A DNA stretch of 64,000 nt from Pseudomonas cremoricolorata DSM 17059 = NBRC 16634 (GCF_000425745.1 NZ_AUEA01000002.1:1-64000); one strand, 5' to 3'; shown: positions 6,921 through 16,998, counted from the first letter of the stretch. The notes: generated by a model from the letters alone, not told the origin. Made by a program: numbers and translations.

Positions 6921-8143
6921 AAGCTCTCATTCTCTCAAGCGTCGCCCTGCTCGGCAGCGTAAGCCTCGGTGCTCACGCCATAGGTGGCCAGGATTCCTAC
7001 GAGCTGGTCAGCAAGGGTCGCTACATCGCCACCCTAGGCGACTGCACGGCATGCCACACGGTACCGGGGCAGCCGTTGTTCTCGGGTGGGGTTAGCATCG
7101 ATACGCCATTCGGCAAGCTGGTCGGCGCCAACATCACCCCCGACACCACCACCGGCATCGGCCGCTGGAGCTTCGAGGACTTCCAGAACACCATGGCGCG
7201 CGGCCATGCCCGCAACGGCAAACGGCTGTACCCGGCCATGCCCTACACCGCCTACACCAAGGTCAGCCGAGAGGACAACTACGCGCTGTGGGCCTACCTG
7301 CGCACCATCGAACCGGTGCATCACAAGGTAGAGACCAACCAACTGCCCTTCCCGCTCAGCGTGCGCCTGAACATGAGCGTGTGGAACCTGCTCAACTTCA
7401 GCGAAGGCGAGTACCAGCCCAAGGCCGACAAGAGTGCGCAGTGGAACCGCGGCGCTTACCTGGTGCAGGGTCTGGGCCACTGCGGCACCTGCCACACGCC
7501 GAAAAGCCTGCTCGGCGGCGACAATGACAGCGCCTTCCTCAGAGGCGGCGCCTTAGGAGGGGTAACCGCGCCGGACATCACCGGTACCGACCATGTCGGC
7601 CTTGGTGCCTGGAGCGAAGACGACATCGTCGAGTACCTCAAGACCGGCGCCAATCGCTACGACATTGCCTCCGGTCCCATGGCCGAGGCCGTCGAGCACT
7701 CCACCCAGTTCTGGCACGACCAGGATCTGCGCGCGGTGGCGGTGTACCTGAAGGACCTGGGCGAGCAGCACGAGCGCCCCGAACCTCTGGCCGCCGAGCA
7801 ACCGGTCATGAGCGTAGGCCGCGCCATCTACGAAGACCGCTGTTCTGGGTGTCATACCCCAAATGGCGAAGGCATCGCCAAGCTGTTCCCGAAACTGGCC
7901 AACGCGCCGCTGGTCAACGCCGACGACCCCACTTCGCTGATCGGTGTGGTGCTGGCTGGCAGCCGAGCGGTGAGCACCGAAGCGGCGCCAACCGGCCCGG
8001 CCATGCCGGCGTTCGCCTGGAACCTCAAGGATGATCAGGTCGCCGCGGTGCTGACTTACATCCGCAACACTTGGGGCAACGCGGCGAGCGAAGTGACGGC
8101 AAGTGAGGTGGGCAAGCGACGTGATGCGTTGATGAAGCAGTAG
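6917..8143 (+). CDS. Tri-haem cytochrome c subunit of the GMC dehydrogenase
   Basis: The product is 408 residues, starting at the ATG that overlaps the catalytic-subunit stop; the open frame upstream of it is an artefact. It has a Sec signal peptide (cleavage near HA-IGG, about residue 21) and three c-type haem sites: CTACH (43-47), CGTCH (189-193) and CSGCH (309-313). This three-domain layout is that of gluconate, sorbitol and alcohol dehydrogenase cytochromes. They accept electrons from the flavin/Fe-S subunit on the periplasmic face and reduce ubiquinone. The operon order gamma-FAD-cytochrome is the standard one. A hairpin 15 bases after the stop probably ends the transcript. Confidence 0.93.
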   Translation: MKALILSSVALLGSVSLGAHAIGGQDSYELVSKGRYIATLGDCTACHTVPGQPLFSGGVSIDTPFGKLVGANITPDTTTGIGRWSFEDFQNTMARGHARNGKRLYPAMPYTAYTKVSREDNYALWAYLRTIEPVHHKVETNQLPFPLSVRLNMSVWNLLNFSEGEYQPKADKSAQWNRGAYLVQGLGHCGTCHTPKSLLGGDNDSAFLRGGALGGVTAPDITGTDHVGLGAWSEDDIVEYLKTGANRYDIASGPMAEAVEHSTQFWHDQDLRAVAVYLKDLGEQHERPEPLAAEQPVMSVGRAIYEDRCSGCHTPNGEGIAKLFPKLANAPLVNADDPTSLIGVVLAGSRAVSTEAAPTGPAMPAFAWNLKDDQVAAVLTYIRNTWGNAASEVTASEVGKRRDALMKQ

Positions 8144-8158
8144 CCCTTCGGCGTTTCG

Positions 8159-8190
8159 ATTGCCGCTGTTGCCTCTGGAGCAGCGGCAAT
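8159..8190. terminator. Bidirectional hairpin between convergent genes
   Basis: Perfect 10-bp stem ATTGCCGCTG / CAGCGGCAAT with a 12-base loop, placed between the stops of the cytochrome gene (+) and the small membrane gene (-). There is no strong T-tract, so termination is inferred from position. Confidence 0.55.
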
Positions 8191-8200
8191 CAGCTGCAGA

Positions 8201-8380
8201 CTAGCGTTTGGCGCGCTGCTTGAACGCCACCAACAGCAGCACCAGGCCCGGCACCAGAAATCCTGCTGCCAGGTAGCCGAACGTGGACTGCCCGGACGCA
8301 CCGACCGCAGCGAATGACGCGCCCAGAATCAATAACGGTGAAGCCACCATGTAAAACGGCTTGCTGGTTTCCTGACGCAT
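8201..8380 (-). CDS. 59-residue membrane protein, unknown function
   Basis: The product starts MRQETSKPFYMVASPLLILG and has two hydrophobic helices (about residues 9-27 and 34-53), ending in a basic FKQRAKR tail. A near-perfect AGGAGG lies 7 bases before ATG, which makes it convincing despite its size. The topology is probably a hairpin with both ends in the cytoplasm. No family is recognised. It is convergent with the dehydrogenase operon and has no partner gene on its own strand within 80 bases. Confidence 0.75.
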   Translation of the reverse strand: MRQETSKPFYMVASPLLILGASFAAVGASGQSTFGYLAAGFLVPGLVLLLVAFKQRAKR

Positions 8381-8461
8381 TGCAGTTCCTCCTGAACCTG
8401 TGATTGAGCCTAGCGGCTGCGTTCTAGTACGACGATGTGAGGGTGTTGCGAATGACGGACA

Positions 8462-9049
8462 TCAGCGCGACCCGGTTGAGTTCTCTGCGCAGACCCTAAG
8501 CAGCGGCCAGGTGATTAACCAGCCTTTGTCATTCAAGCGCTGGCGAAAAACCGACGCCTTGGCTGCGGCGAACTGCCCCGCAGGCCTGATCCGCAATTCA
8601 AACAAATCAGCCAGACCCAACGGCGCTGCCACCTCGCAGTGACCCTCCTGGCTTTGCCTTACCGCAACTGCGGTAGCGGTCTCGGGCCAATGACGCATGG
8701 CGTCGTTGGCGTTCAAATACGCAGCGTCACCATTATTGAGGTGCATCCGCGCCTGATTCTTCACCGACCACTTCACGCCTGGCGCGAGCACTTGGAGCTT
8801 CTGCTCAAGCGCTCGATCGGTCTCGACACTGCACGCGTCGGCATCGAACCAGATGACATCGACATCCGTCACGATCGGCGATGAACTGCGGCCATGCAGG
8901 TGATCCCACACGGCATTGCGCACGAAACCTGCGCCGATCCAGCAGTCGGGCAGTTGCAGTGTATTCACCACACCGAGCAATCGCCAACGCAGTGGGTCGT
9001 TACGGATGATCGATCGCAGGGCTGACTCGCGGTCACAGCACGCGTTCAT
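8462..9049 (-). CDS. NTP_transf_6 (DUF925) nucleotidyltransferase-like protein
   Basis: The product is 195 residues. The start at 9049 is favoured because its ATG overlaps the stop of the upstream exporter gene (ATGA). The family pattern is clear: PDCWIGAGFVRNAVWD, then TDVDVIWFD (the D-x-D metal pair of the nucleotidyltransferase fold), WSVKNQARMHLNNGD, MRHWPETATAVAVR and LGLADLFELRIRP. The fold is that of minimal nucleotidyltransferases, but the substrate is unknown across the family. Coupling to an EamA exporter may be only transcriptional convenience. Confidence 0.88.
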   Translation of the reverse strand: MNACCDRESALRSIIRNDPLRWRLLGVVNTLQLPDCWIGAGFVRNAVWDHLHGRSSSPIVTDVDVIWFDADACSVETDRALEQKLQVLAPGVKWSVKNQARMHLNNGDAAYLNANDAMRHWPETATAVAVRQSQEGHCEVAAPLGLADLFELRIRPAGQFAAAKASVFRQRLNDKGWLITWPLLRVCAENSTGSR

Positions 9050-9981
9050 CGTGCCGGCCTGCGCGCAACCAGCAGCCCGGCCAGCAGAATCAGCAACATG
9101 CCGACCCACGTATGGGCATTGGGCACCTCATCGAAGAGCCAATAGCCCCAGAAGCAGGCGAAGATCAGGTAGGCGTAGTCGAACGTGCCCACCAGCGCAG
9201 CGGGTGCCAACTGGTAGGCTCTGGCGGTAGTGATGTTGATGCTCACCAGTACCAGCGAATAGGCGCTGATGAACAGCGCTTCATGCCAGCCGAGCGGTTG
9301 CCAGGGCGCCAACAGAAACGGCGCCTTGGCCGCGGCCTGGGTGAACACCTGCGAGGCCACCGCCCCGCCACAGGCTGCGACGAAAAACACCACGTTCAAG
9401 GCAAAGGCCAGTACCACGGGATGTTCACCCCGGCAGTGGCTGCGGGTGACGACCATCGCCAGGGCGTAGAAGATCGCCGCAACCACCGGCAGCAACGCAG
9501 CCAGCGAGAAGCCGATAGAGCCCGGTTCGAGCACGGTGACGACACCGGCAAAGCCGAGCACCACTGCCAACCAGCCCAACACCGACAACCGCTCGTTGCC
9601 CCACCAGGCGGCAAACAAGGCGATGAACAGCGGCGCGGTGTAGATCGCCACCGCCGCGACCGATAAAGGAATCAGCGGCAGTGCGGCGTAATAGGTGACC
9701 CACATCACCAGCAGCAGCACACTTCGCAGTGCCGCCCAGCGCAACGAGCGAATCTGGATGCGCCCGGCCTTCACTTGCCTGAACACCCAGGCACCGAGGG
9801 TGGGCACCGAAATGAACGAAACGCCCATGAACAACTGCCAAATGGGCATGCGCAGACTGAAATACTTGACCGACGCATCGGCCATCGCCAGCAGGAATAC
9901 CGCCAGAATGATCAGCGCAACACCCCGCGCAGCCTGATCGTCCAGTACGGGATGGGTGTCTGTAAGGGGTTGATCATTCAT
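9046..9981 (-). CDS. EamA/DMT-family transporter
   Basis: This 311-residue protein has ten predicted transmembrane helices in two repeated five-helix halves, the layout of drug/metabolite transporters (VALIILAVFLLAMADASVKY at the start of repeat 1). After about 20 hydrophilic residues the first helix begins near residue 20. The second half carries YAYLIFACFWGYWLFDEVP, typical of S-adenosylmethionine or amino-acid exporters of this superfamily. Substrate is not deducible. It is first gene of a two-gene operon with the nucleotidyltransferase-like gene. Confidence 0.88.
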   Translation of the reverse strand: MNDQPLTDTHPVLDDQAARGVALIILAVFLLAMADASVKYFSLRMPIWQLFMGVSFISVPTLGAWVFRQVKAGRIQIRSLRWAALRSVLLLVMWVTYYAALPLIPLSVAAVAIYTAPLFIALFAAWWGNERLSVLGWLAVVLGFAGVVTVLEPGSIGFSLAALLPVVAAIFYALAMVVTRSHCRGEHPVVLAFALNVVFFVAACGGAVASQVFTQAAAKAPFLLAPWQPLGWHEALFISAYSLVLVSINITTARAYQLAPAALVGTFDYAYLIFACFWGYWLFDEVPNAHTWVGMLLILLAGLLVARRPAR

Positions 9982-10038
9982 CGGCCGAGTTCCTGTACAG
10001 CGAGGCTTGCAGTCTAGCCGCTCATGACGGTTGCGCCG

Positions 10039-10497
10039 CTACTGCACGCGCTTGCCGATGGCTTTTTCGGTTTTGGCGTCTTCGAGCCAGACGATCAGCC
10101 TGTTGAGACCGATGTACCGGGTGCGGGCCATGATTTTCTGCCCAGGCTCGGCATCGAACTCGAAGTCTGCCATCAGGTAGCTGCCCGGCACGTTGTATTT
10201 GAGCTGGACAGTGTAGTGCCCAGGTTCGAGCATGGCGCGCTGCGGCGAACCGTTCTTGTAGTAGTAGGTGGCGAAAGGAATGTCGCCGACTTTCTTGTCG
10301 TTGATACGGATGATGTCCAGGTTCGGCTGCATGTCCGCCCAACTGCGGTTCGGTTGCCCGGCGTAGGTTTCAGTTTCCAAAATGGTGTAGCTGGACGTAT
10401 CAGCGAGCTGTTCGGGCTTGACGTTCGAATAGGGTCCCATTTGAGCGCAGCCTTGTAGGGCCAGCAGGAACATGCTGGCCAGTAGTGCTTTTATCAC
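10039..10497 (-). CDS. DUF2846 family lipoprotein
   Basis: The product is 152 residues from a GTG start at 10497, chosen because AAGGA lies 8 bases upstream and the protein then opens with a lipoprotein signal (VIKALLASMFLLALQGCAQM, lipobox LQGC). The mature domain matches DUF2846: INDKKVGDIPFATYYYKNGSP, LEPGHYTVQLKYN, then AEPGQKIMARTR. It should be anchored to a membrane on the periplasmic side. Function is unknown. A longer in-frame extension upstream has no Shine-Dalgarno and would bury the signal peptide. Confidence 0.82.
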   Translation of the reverse strand: MIKALLASMFLLALQGCAQMGPYSNVKPEQLADTSSYTILETETYAGQPNRSWADMQPNLDIIRINDKKVGDIPFATYYYKNGSPQRAMLEPGHYTVQLKYNVPGSYLMADFEFDAEPGQKIMARTRYIGLNRLIVWLEDAKTEKAIGKRVQ

Positions 10498-10561
10498 CTG
10501 TAGATCCTTGCGGGGTGGAATTGAATCTTGGGCGCTGCTTATCGAGAGCGGCGGCGGGGTA

Positions 10562-10726
10562 TTACGGGGTGAAACCTTTATCCTTGCTTTCATCTGGTGG
10601 CGTGATGTTCCACAGATTGTCGCTCGACTCCTGCTGCGCCTGCTTTTCTTGTTCAGACCCAAAACATCCGCTGAGCGACAGCGCGGTAAAGGCCAGTAAT
10701 AGAGCGCCAAGTACAGTGTGTCTCAT
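10562..10726 (-). CDS. 54-residue lipoprotein, unknown
   Basis: The product begins MRHTVLGALLLAFTALSLSGC, a lipoprotein signal with lipobox LSGC (Cys21). A 33-residue hydrophilic tail follows, rich in Gln, Glu, Asp and Ser. AAGGAA sits 6 bases before the ATG. It lies 64 bases upstream of the DUF2846 lipoprotein on the same strand. No family is recognised; the tail is too short for a folded enzyme. Confidence 0.65.
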   Translation of the reverse strand: MRHTVLGALLLAFTALSLSGCFGSEQEKQAQQESSDNLWNITPPDESKDKGFTP

Positions 10727-10781
10727 GAGGTTCCTTGCTGGGAAATGACCGGGGGCATAACAAGTATCGTTCAACGTCACA

Positions 10782-10818
10782 CCATCAGGGCTCAAGGTCT
10801 GAACCTGAGCCCTGATGG
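10782..10818. terminator. Perfect 13-bp inverted repeat, probable terminator
   Basis: CCATCAGGGCTCA and TGAGCCCTGATGG flank an 11-base spacer, 12 bases after the stop of the minus-strand lipoprotein gene at 10830-11051. There is no T-run, so it could also act as an RNA-stabilising hairpin between two lipoprotein genes. Confidence 0.5.
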
Positions 10819-10829
10819 CACTTTGAAAC

Positions 10830-11051
10830 CTACCAGGTCTTGGCATCCGACTTTTGGTAAGAACCGCGAGTCATGCACTTCTCCATCAGCCCTTCGCGAT
10901 CGGGGCTGTCCGGCAGCGACTTGATGTGATCAGGCGTACAGTTCTGATCGTTCGCTTCATAGGCGGCTTTGTCGATTGACTCACCGCATGCGCTCAAGAG
11001 CGTTGCCGAGAACAGCGCTGCGCAGAAAGCCGTCAGTGTCTTGCCAAACAT
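10830..11051 (-). CDS. Small lipoprotein with conserved cysteines
   Basis: This 73-residue product has a lipoprotein signal ending LLSACGES (Cys22). The mature part carries NDQNCTP and MEKCMT, spacing two cysteines about 22 residues apart, plausibly one disulfide. AAGGA lies 9 bases before the ATG. The architecture recalls the short entry-exclusion/TrbK-like lipoproteins, but no conjugation genes are nearby, so I leave it unnamed. Confidence 0.7.
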   Translation of the reverse strand: MFGKTLTAFCAALFSATLLSACGESIDKAAYEANDQNCTPDHIKSLPDSPDREGLMEKCMTRGSYQKSDAKTW

Positions 11052-11217
11052 ACAATCATTCCTTGAAAGTTGGGCGCTCGTTATAGCAAAGAGCGGGTGG
11101 TCGTTGCAAAATATGCTGTTTTTTTGCCCCGTACGCCTGCGAGGCTCGATGACGAGCCAAGCATTTCAGCGCAGTGCCAAAGCCTGCAACTTGCGTTTCT
11201 GACTCAAGGAAAGAGCC

Positions 11218-11844
11218 ATGACAACCTCTCCCGAAAAGATCGTTTTTCTTCCCGGCGCCTCCGGCAACATACACTTCTGGCAACCTGTCGCCGATCATCT
11301 GAATACGCCCATCGCCCGGCAGCACCTCGGCTGGCCCGGCTTTGGCGATACCCCGGCCAACCCACACATCACCTGCCTGGAGCACCTCGCTGAACTGGCT
11401 ATCGCGCAACTCGATGGCCCTGTCGCGCTGGTCGCACAGTCCATGGGCGGCGTGGTCGCGATGCACATCGCGCTGACCCGTCCCGACTTGGTGACCCACC
11501 TGGTTCTGGCAGTCACTTCGGGCGGTCTCGACCTTTCCGAGTTGGGCGGTGCAGACTGGCGCGCGGAACTGGAAGCCGAACGACCGAATCTGCCACGTTG
11601 GTTCTTCGACGACCGCACCGACCTCACCCAGCGTCTGCACGAAGTGCATGTACCGGTGTTACTGCTATGGGGTGGCGCCGACCCGATCAGCCCGGTCGCA
11701 GTAGGCGAGCGACTTGCGCAACTGTTGCCCAATGCCCGGCTGGAAGTGTTCCCGCAGGCAGGCCATGACCTTGGACACCGTCACGCAATTGCAGTCGCGA
11801 AGTTGATCGATGAGCATCTTGGCGATTGCGTGAGTACGCGCTAG
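11218..11844 (+). CDS. Alpha/beta hydrolase
   Basis: The product has 208 residues, AAGGA at -9 and a compact alpha/beta-hydrolase fold. It shows an oxyanion-type IVFLPGASG near the N-terminus, the nucleophile elbow AQSMGG (Ser at about residue 74), LLLWGGADPISP before the acid, and a catalytic His in QAGHDLGH. There is no signal peptide, so it is cytoplasmic. It is shorter than the usual 260-280, with a minimal cap region. The substrate cannot be told; esterase or thioesterase are both possible. Confidence 0.88.
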   Translation: MTTSPEKIVFLPGASGNIHFWQPVADHLNTPIARQHLGWPGFGDTPANPHITCLEHLAELAIAQLDGPVALVAQSMGGVVAMHIALTRPDLVTHLVLAVTSGGLDLSELGGADWRAELEAERPNLPRWFFDDRTDLTQRLHEVHVPVLLLWGGADPISPVAVGERLAQLLPNARLEVFPQAGHDLGHRHAIAVAKLIDEHLGDCVSTR

Positions 11845-12055
11845 CGAGCGCAAGGGCTGACAAACAAATCATCAACTCCTGGCCTGGGCCACTAGCCGGC
11901 CCGATCCGCTGTAAGTACCCAGAAGGTGCTGCCTGCCAGGCAACTTCGCAATGCGCGGCCATACCATCAACATGCTAGAATGGCGCCGGGCTTGCGCCCA
12001 CTCATCAAGTAATACGCCCCGCCATGGAGGGGGCGTAGTGTCCAAGGAGCTGTTC

Positions 12056-12796
12056 ATGTCTGTCCGTTCTTCGGCGTTGATCGCCGCATTCGCTGCACTC
12101 GCCAGCACAGCTGTGATTGCAGGCGAAGATATCGCCGGCGTCTCGCTGGGCGCCTCACTGGCTCAAGCCAAACAAGCCGTCAGCAATGCCAACGACGACT
12201 ACATCATCTCGCCGCTATTGGGTGAAGGTATGCGTGAAGTGGGCGTCAAGGCAGTGACTGAAGTGTACATGCCCGGGCTGGGCCTGTCCGATGACGGCGG
12301 CCCTACCGATGAATTTCTCGCTTTGACCGACAAGTCCGAAAGAATCTGGTTCGTCTCCCGCGTGCAACGTTTGCCAGAAGGCGAACGAATCAACAAGCAA
12401 ACCCTTGAAGCTGCGTTGGTGGAAAAATTCGGCAAACCCTCCAAGATCGTTCCGCTATCAGGCACGCATTATTTCTGGATGTACGATCGCAGTGGCAAAC
12501 AGTACTTCGGAAACATCCCCCAAGGCCCCTGCCCAGGCATCATGGGTAATGGCAACACGACCGGCTTCAACGGGATGACCATCCGCTACCCGCACCAATT
12601 CAGAGCCGAATGCGGCACACGAATCGAAGCGCATTTCTCCGGCATGGACGCCAACATGATCTCGATGTACAAGCTGTCGATCACCGACTACAAGGCCATG
12701 TACGACCAGATCACCGGTGAAAAAGCGCAAGCCAAGGCAGCGCAAGACCAGCAGTTATCGGATGAAAAGGCCAAGGACAACAAACCGAAGTTGTAA
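12056..12796 (+). CDS. Periplasmic protein of unknown function
   Basis: The 246-residue product starts at the ATG with AAGGAG 9 bases upstream. It has a Sec signal peptide (AALASTAVIAGE, cleavage near residue 23), then a domain opening IAGVSLGASLAQAKQAV. That opening is typical of small periplasmic domains resembling PcsB/SmpA-type repeats ('the value is governed by X, compare with Y'). It ends in a Lys/Gln/Asp-rich disordered tail. No enzyme motif is visible. An 8-bp hairpin (TACGCCCC/GGGGCGTA, 12013-12037) lies in its leader. Confidence 0.7.
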   Translation: MSVRSSALIAAFAALASTAVIAGEDIAGVSLGASLAQAKQAVSNANDDYIISPLLGEGMREVGVKAVTEVYMPGLGLSDDGGPTDEFLALTDKSERIWFVSRVQRLPEGERINKQTLEAALVEKFGKPSKIVPLSGTHYFWMYDRSGKQYFGNIPQGPCPGIMGNGNTTGFNGMTIRYPHQFRAECGTRIEAHFSGMDANMISMYKLSITDYKAMYDQITGEKAQAKAAQDQQLSDEKAKDNKPKL

Positions 12797-12907
12797 TCGC
12801 TGATCGCACTTCGCCCGGATGGCCCGACAGGGGCAGCGCTGATAGTGTCGCAGTTGAAGTGGACTGCCTGAGCCATTTGCTCGGCGCATAGCATTGGAGG
12901 CTCATCG

Positions 12908-13513
12908 ATGTCGCTGAATGTCGGAATCTATGTGTTCGATGAAGTCGAAGTGCTCGACTTCGCCGGACCTTACGAAGTGTTCACCACCGCAACGCGCATG
13001 CAGCAGCGCAGTGATGCCGGTGCGCAACCTCTGTTCACCGTTTTCACCATTGGCCGCACCACTGCCCCGATCAAGGCCCGTGCAGGGCTGAAGATCGACC
13101 CCGACCACGACATTCATGGCCATCCGCCCCTCGATTGCCTGATCGTCCCGGGCGGTGTGGTTACCGCCGAGCTGGAAAAGCCGGACGTCATCCGCTGGAT
13201 CGATCAGCAGGCAGCCCTCACCCCTGTGGTCGCCTCGGTCTGCACCGGCGCCTTTTTGCTGGCCAAGGCCGGCAAGCTCGATGGCTTGCGCGCCACCACA
13301 CACTGGGAAGACATCGACGAGCTGAAGGCGATGTTCCCAACGCTCGAGGTAGTGAGCAACGTGCGCTGGGTCGATCAAGGCGCCCTGGTCACCTCGGCCG
13401 GAATCTGCGCCGGCATCGACATGAGCCTGCACTTGGTCGAGCGCCTGCACAGCGGCGCGCTGGCAGAGCGCACTGCCAGACAGATGGATTTCGACTGGAC
13501 GCAGAACCCGTAG
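12908..13513 (+). CDS. DJ-1/PfpI family protein (isonitrile hydratase-like)
   Basis: The 201-residue protein has the DJ-1/PfpI fold. It opens with VGIYVFDEVEVLDFAGPYEVF, which contains a conserved Glu/Asp pair. The nucleophile elbow SVCTGAFLLAKAGKLDG holds the reactive Cys at about residue 112, followed by ATTHWEDI. This motif set is shared by isonitrile hydratase and the N-terminal half of GlxA/FtrA regulators. There is no C-terminal AraC domain, so it is a stand-alone enzyme or stress protein. Which reaction it performs is not shown by the sequence. Confidence 0.88.
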   Translation: MSLNVGIYVFDEVEVLDFAGPYEVFTTATRMQQRSDAGAQPLFTVFTIGRTTAPIKARAGLKIDPDHDIHGHPPLDCLIVPGGVVTAELEKPDVIRWIDQQAALTPVVASVCTGAFLLAKAGKLDGLRATTHWEDIDELKAMFPTLEVVSNVRWVDQGALVTSAGICAGIDMSLHLVERLHSGALAERTARQMDFDWTQNP

Positions 13514-13516
13514 GTC

Positions 13517-13551
13517 GGGCGATCCCTGGCCGCCGATCAGGCTGATCGCCC
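13517..13551 (+). terminator. Probable terminator hairpin after the PfpI gene
   Basis: GGGCGATC and GATCGCCC form an 8-bp stem four bases after the stop. The loop is long (19 bases) and contains a second GATC pair, and a pyrimidine run (CTCCCTGTG) follows. Termination is inferred. Confidence 0.5.
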
Positions 13552-13845
13552 CTCCCTGTGTCGTCCAAGGCCAGCCCGAAATCACGGGCAAACCCAACGG
13601 GTTCCCTTAGAGGGTCGTAGCGACCCGACATGCGCTGTGTTCTCCACTTACCGTAAGACATATCGACGCCCGCATAATTAATGGCACGATGCCAGCAACC
13701 GAAAGTCTCAAAAACAGTGGCATCAATAGCAGCGAAAGAGGTATCGAGCGCTACCTCTGCGCAGTGACCCTTTGTGTTTCCTCACGAGTCTTGCGAGCGG
13801 CAGACATCAAAACATGCCGGGTTTTCCATATTTGAGGAACGCCAG
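13552..13845 (+). other. Gene-free leader of the diguanylate cyclase, with small hairpins
   Basis: Three short stem-loops follow each other: CCCG/CGGG (13576-13589), AACCC/GGGTT (13590-13602) and GGGTCG-TAG-CGACCC (13612-13626). CATAAT at 13673-13678 could be a -10, but no good -35 is present. AT-rich DNA then leads to GAGGAACGCCAG before the cyclase ATG. Confidence 0.35.
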
Positions 13846-14991
13846 ATGGACCTTACGACGCTTCATCTTACCGATGCGCTGGTCAACCTGACCTGTGGTG
13901 CGATGTGCTTCGCGATTTGGGCGAGCCGCCCCCGCGACCGCTGTTTTGCCTTCTGGGGCATGGGCAGTCTGCTCTATGGCCTGACCGCCTCGTGGTTTCC
14001 TTACTTGCCCGCCGGCGTGCTCGGGTTGGGCCTTGGTTATGCCGCATTGCAGGTGGCCAATATCATGTTCTGGGCCGGATACCGAGCCTTCGATAAAGTC
14101 CGCGCCCTGCCACTGTGGCTCGTTGCATTACCCTCATTGCCGCTGATCGCTTGCCTGCTCGCAGACTTTCTCGGCAGCAGCACTACCGTGACGAACAACA
14201 TTACCGTCGCCCTTTATTGCGCCATCTCCGCCGGCCAGGTGGTCTATGTGCTGCGTGGACGCAACTCCTGGTACGACCAACGCTCGATCTCGGCCTACGC
14301 AGTCATCCTGATCATCGGCTCGATCATGGCAACCAGCTTTTCAAGCGGTGCTCCAGTTAAAGACGAAGGGAGCGGAGTGCTCTTCATATTGACCGATCAT
14401 GTGATGTCGATCGTGTTCACCATCGCGGTGATTGCCATGGTCGGCCAACGAGATCTACAGCACCTGATCAAGACCTCGCGCCGCGACCCGTTGACCGGCG
14501 CGCTTAATCGCGCCGGGTTAAGGGCTGTCATCACGCAGGACGCTGTAGCACCCGGGCTGATCCTGATCGACATCGATAACTTCAAACGCATCAACGACCA
14601 GCACGGCCACGATGCCGGAGATGAAGTGCTGCGAGAGCTAGTGGCGCGTATAAATGCCGCCATGCGCCCCACAGACCACCTCATACGCATGGGCGGAGAA
14701 GAGTTCCTGATCATCGCCGATATCACCAGCCAGAAACAGATCGTCGAACTCGCAGAACGCATCCGCAACTCGGCGCGCACTTCGCCGGTTCAGCATGCCA
14801 ATGCAGTTATTCCCGTCACCCTCAGCATCGGCGTCGCCCTGCGCGCAAGTAACGAGCTTTTTGTCCACGCACTCAAACGAGCAGACCTGGCGATGTACCA
14901 TGCCAAACAGTCGGGGCGCGATCGTGTGGTTTTCGCGCCCCTCGACGGCGCAGCCTGCGCTGCGAAAGAACAGACACTGCGTTTGTCGTGA
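13846..14991 (+). CDS. Membrane diguanylate cyclase (GGDEF)
   Basis: The product is 381 residues; the start is chosen at the ATG preceded by GAGGAA. About six membrane helices fill residues 8-205. A cytoplasmic GGDEF domain follows: RRDPLTGALNRAG, then the active-site GGEEF (283-287), then TLSIGVA. GGEEF is a fully active variant in known cyclases. RPTD at 274-277 sits exactly five residues before it, the canonical inhibitory I-site. So it should make cyclic di-GMP from two GTP under product inhibition. The membrane part looks like a MASE-type sensor module, but the signal is unknown. No phosphodiesterase is adjacent. Confidence 0.92.
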   Translation: MDLTTLHLTDALVNLTCGAMCFAIWASRPRDRCFAFWGMGSLLYGLTASWFPYLPAGVLGLGLGYAALQVANIMFWAGYRAFDKVRALPLWLVALPSLPLIACLLADFLGSSTTVTNNITVALYCAISAGQVVYVLRGRNSWYDQRSISAYAVILIIGSIMATSFSSGAPVKDEGSGVLFILTDHVMSIVFTIAVIAMVGQRDLQHLIKTSRRDPLTGALNRAGLRAVITQDAVAPGLILIDIDNFKRINDQHGHDAGDEVLRELVARINAAMRPTDHLIRMGGEEFLIIADITSQKQIVELAERIRNSARTSPVQHANAVIPVTLSIGVALRASNELFVHALKRADLAMYHAKQSGRDRVVFAPLDGAACAAKEQTLRLS

Positions 14992-15366
14992 CTGATCTTG
15001 CGCTCCAGCCAGCCCTTTCGTCCTGCAGCTACGCAATGGTGGGCTGTGGATCAACGAGGCAAGTGTTACAATCCGCCCCTTCAAATCGGCGCCCAGCGCG
15101 CTGAACATCCGTGAGCGTCGCCAGTACGACACCCGCCACACCTACGCAACACCGTGCCTGATGGCTGGAATGAATTACCTATTCATCGCCAACTTGCGCG
15201 GACATCGCGTCGAGATGTCGCCCTCTACCTACGCGAAATGGATCAGCTCCTCCTCGGACTGGAGGGAGCTGGAGAAGCGATCGCCCCGCGTCGGATCGGC
15301 CCAAGAATGGCCCATCACTGACAAGAGGGACCCAATACACCTCTGGAACCCCCGCAGGACAAGCAC
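14992..15366 (+). other. Leader region of the ABC-F gene
   Basis: Most of these 375 bases contain no supportable gene. TACAAT at 15067-15072 is a good -10, with only a weak -35 (CTGTGG, 15044-15049, 17-bp spacer). This would leave a leader of about 285 bases. An open frame at 15161-15370 ends with its TGA overlapping the ABC-F TTG, but it has no Shine-Dalgarno. AGGA precedes the TTG. Confidence 0.35.
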
Positions 15367-16953
<1,587 letters not shown>

Positions 16954-16970
16954 GCCTCGTCGAGTACTGC

Positions 16971-16998
16971 AAAATGGCGCTTCGGCGCCATTTTTTTT
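16971..16998 (+). terminator. Rho-independent terminator of ybiT
   Basis: AAAATGGCGC-TTCG-GCGCCATTTT followed by further Ts: a 10-bp stem with the extra-stable UUCG tetraloop and a run of eight Ts. The ATG in its left arm (16974) is in frame with the next gene but is not its start. Confidence 0.95.
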
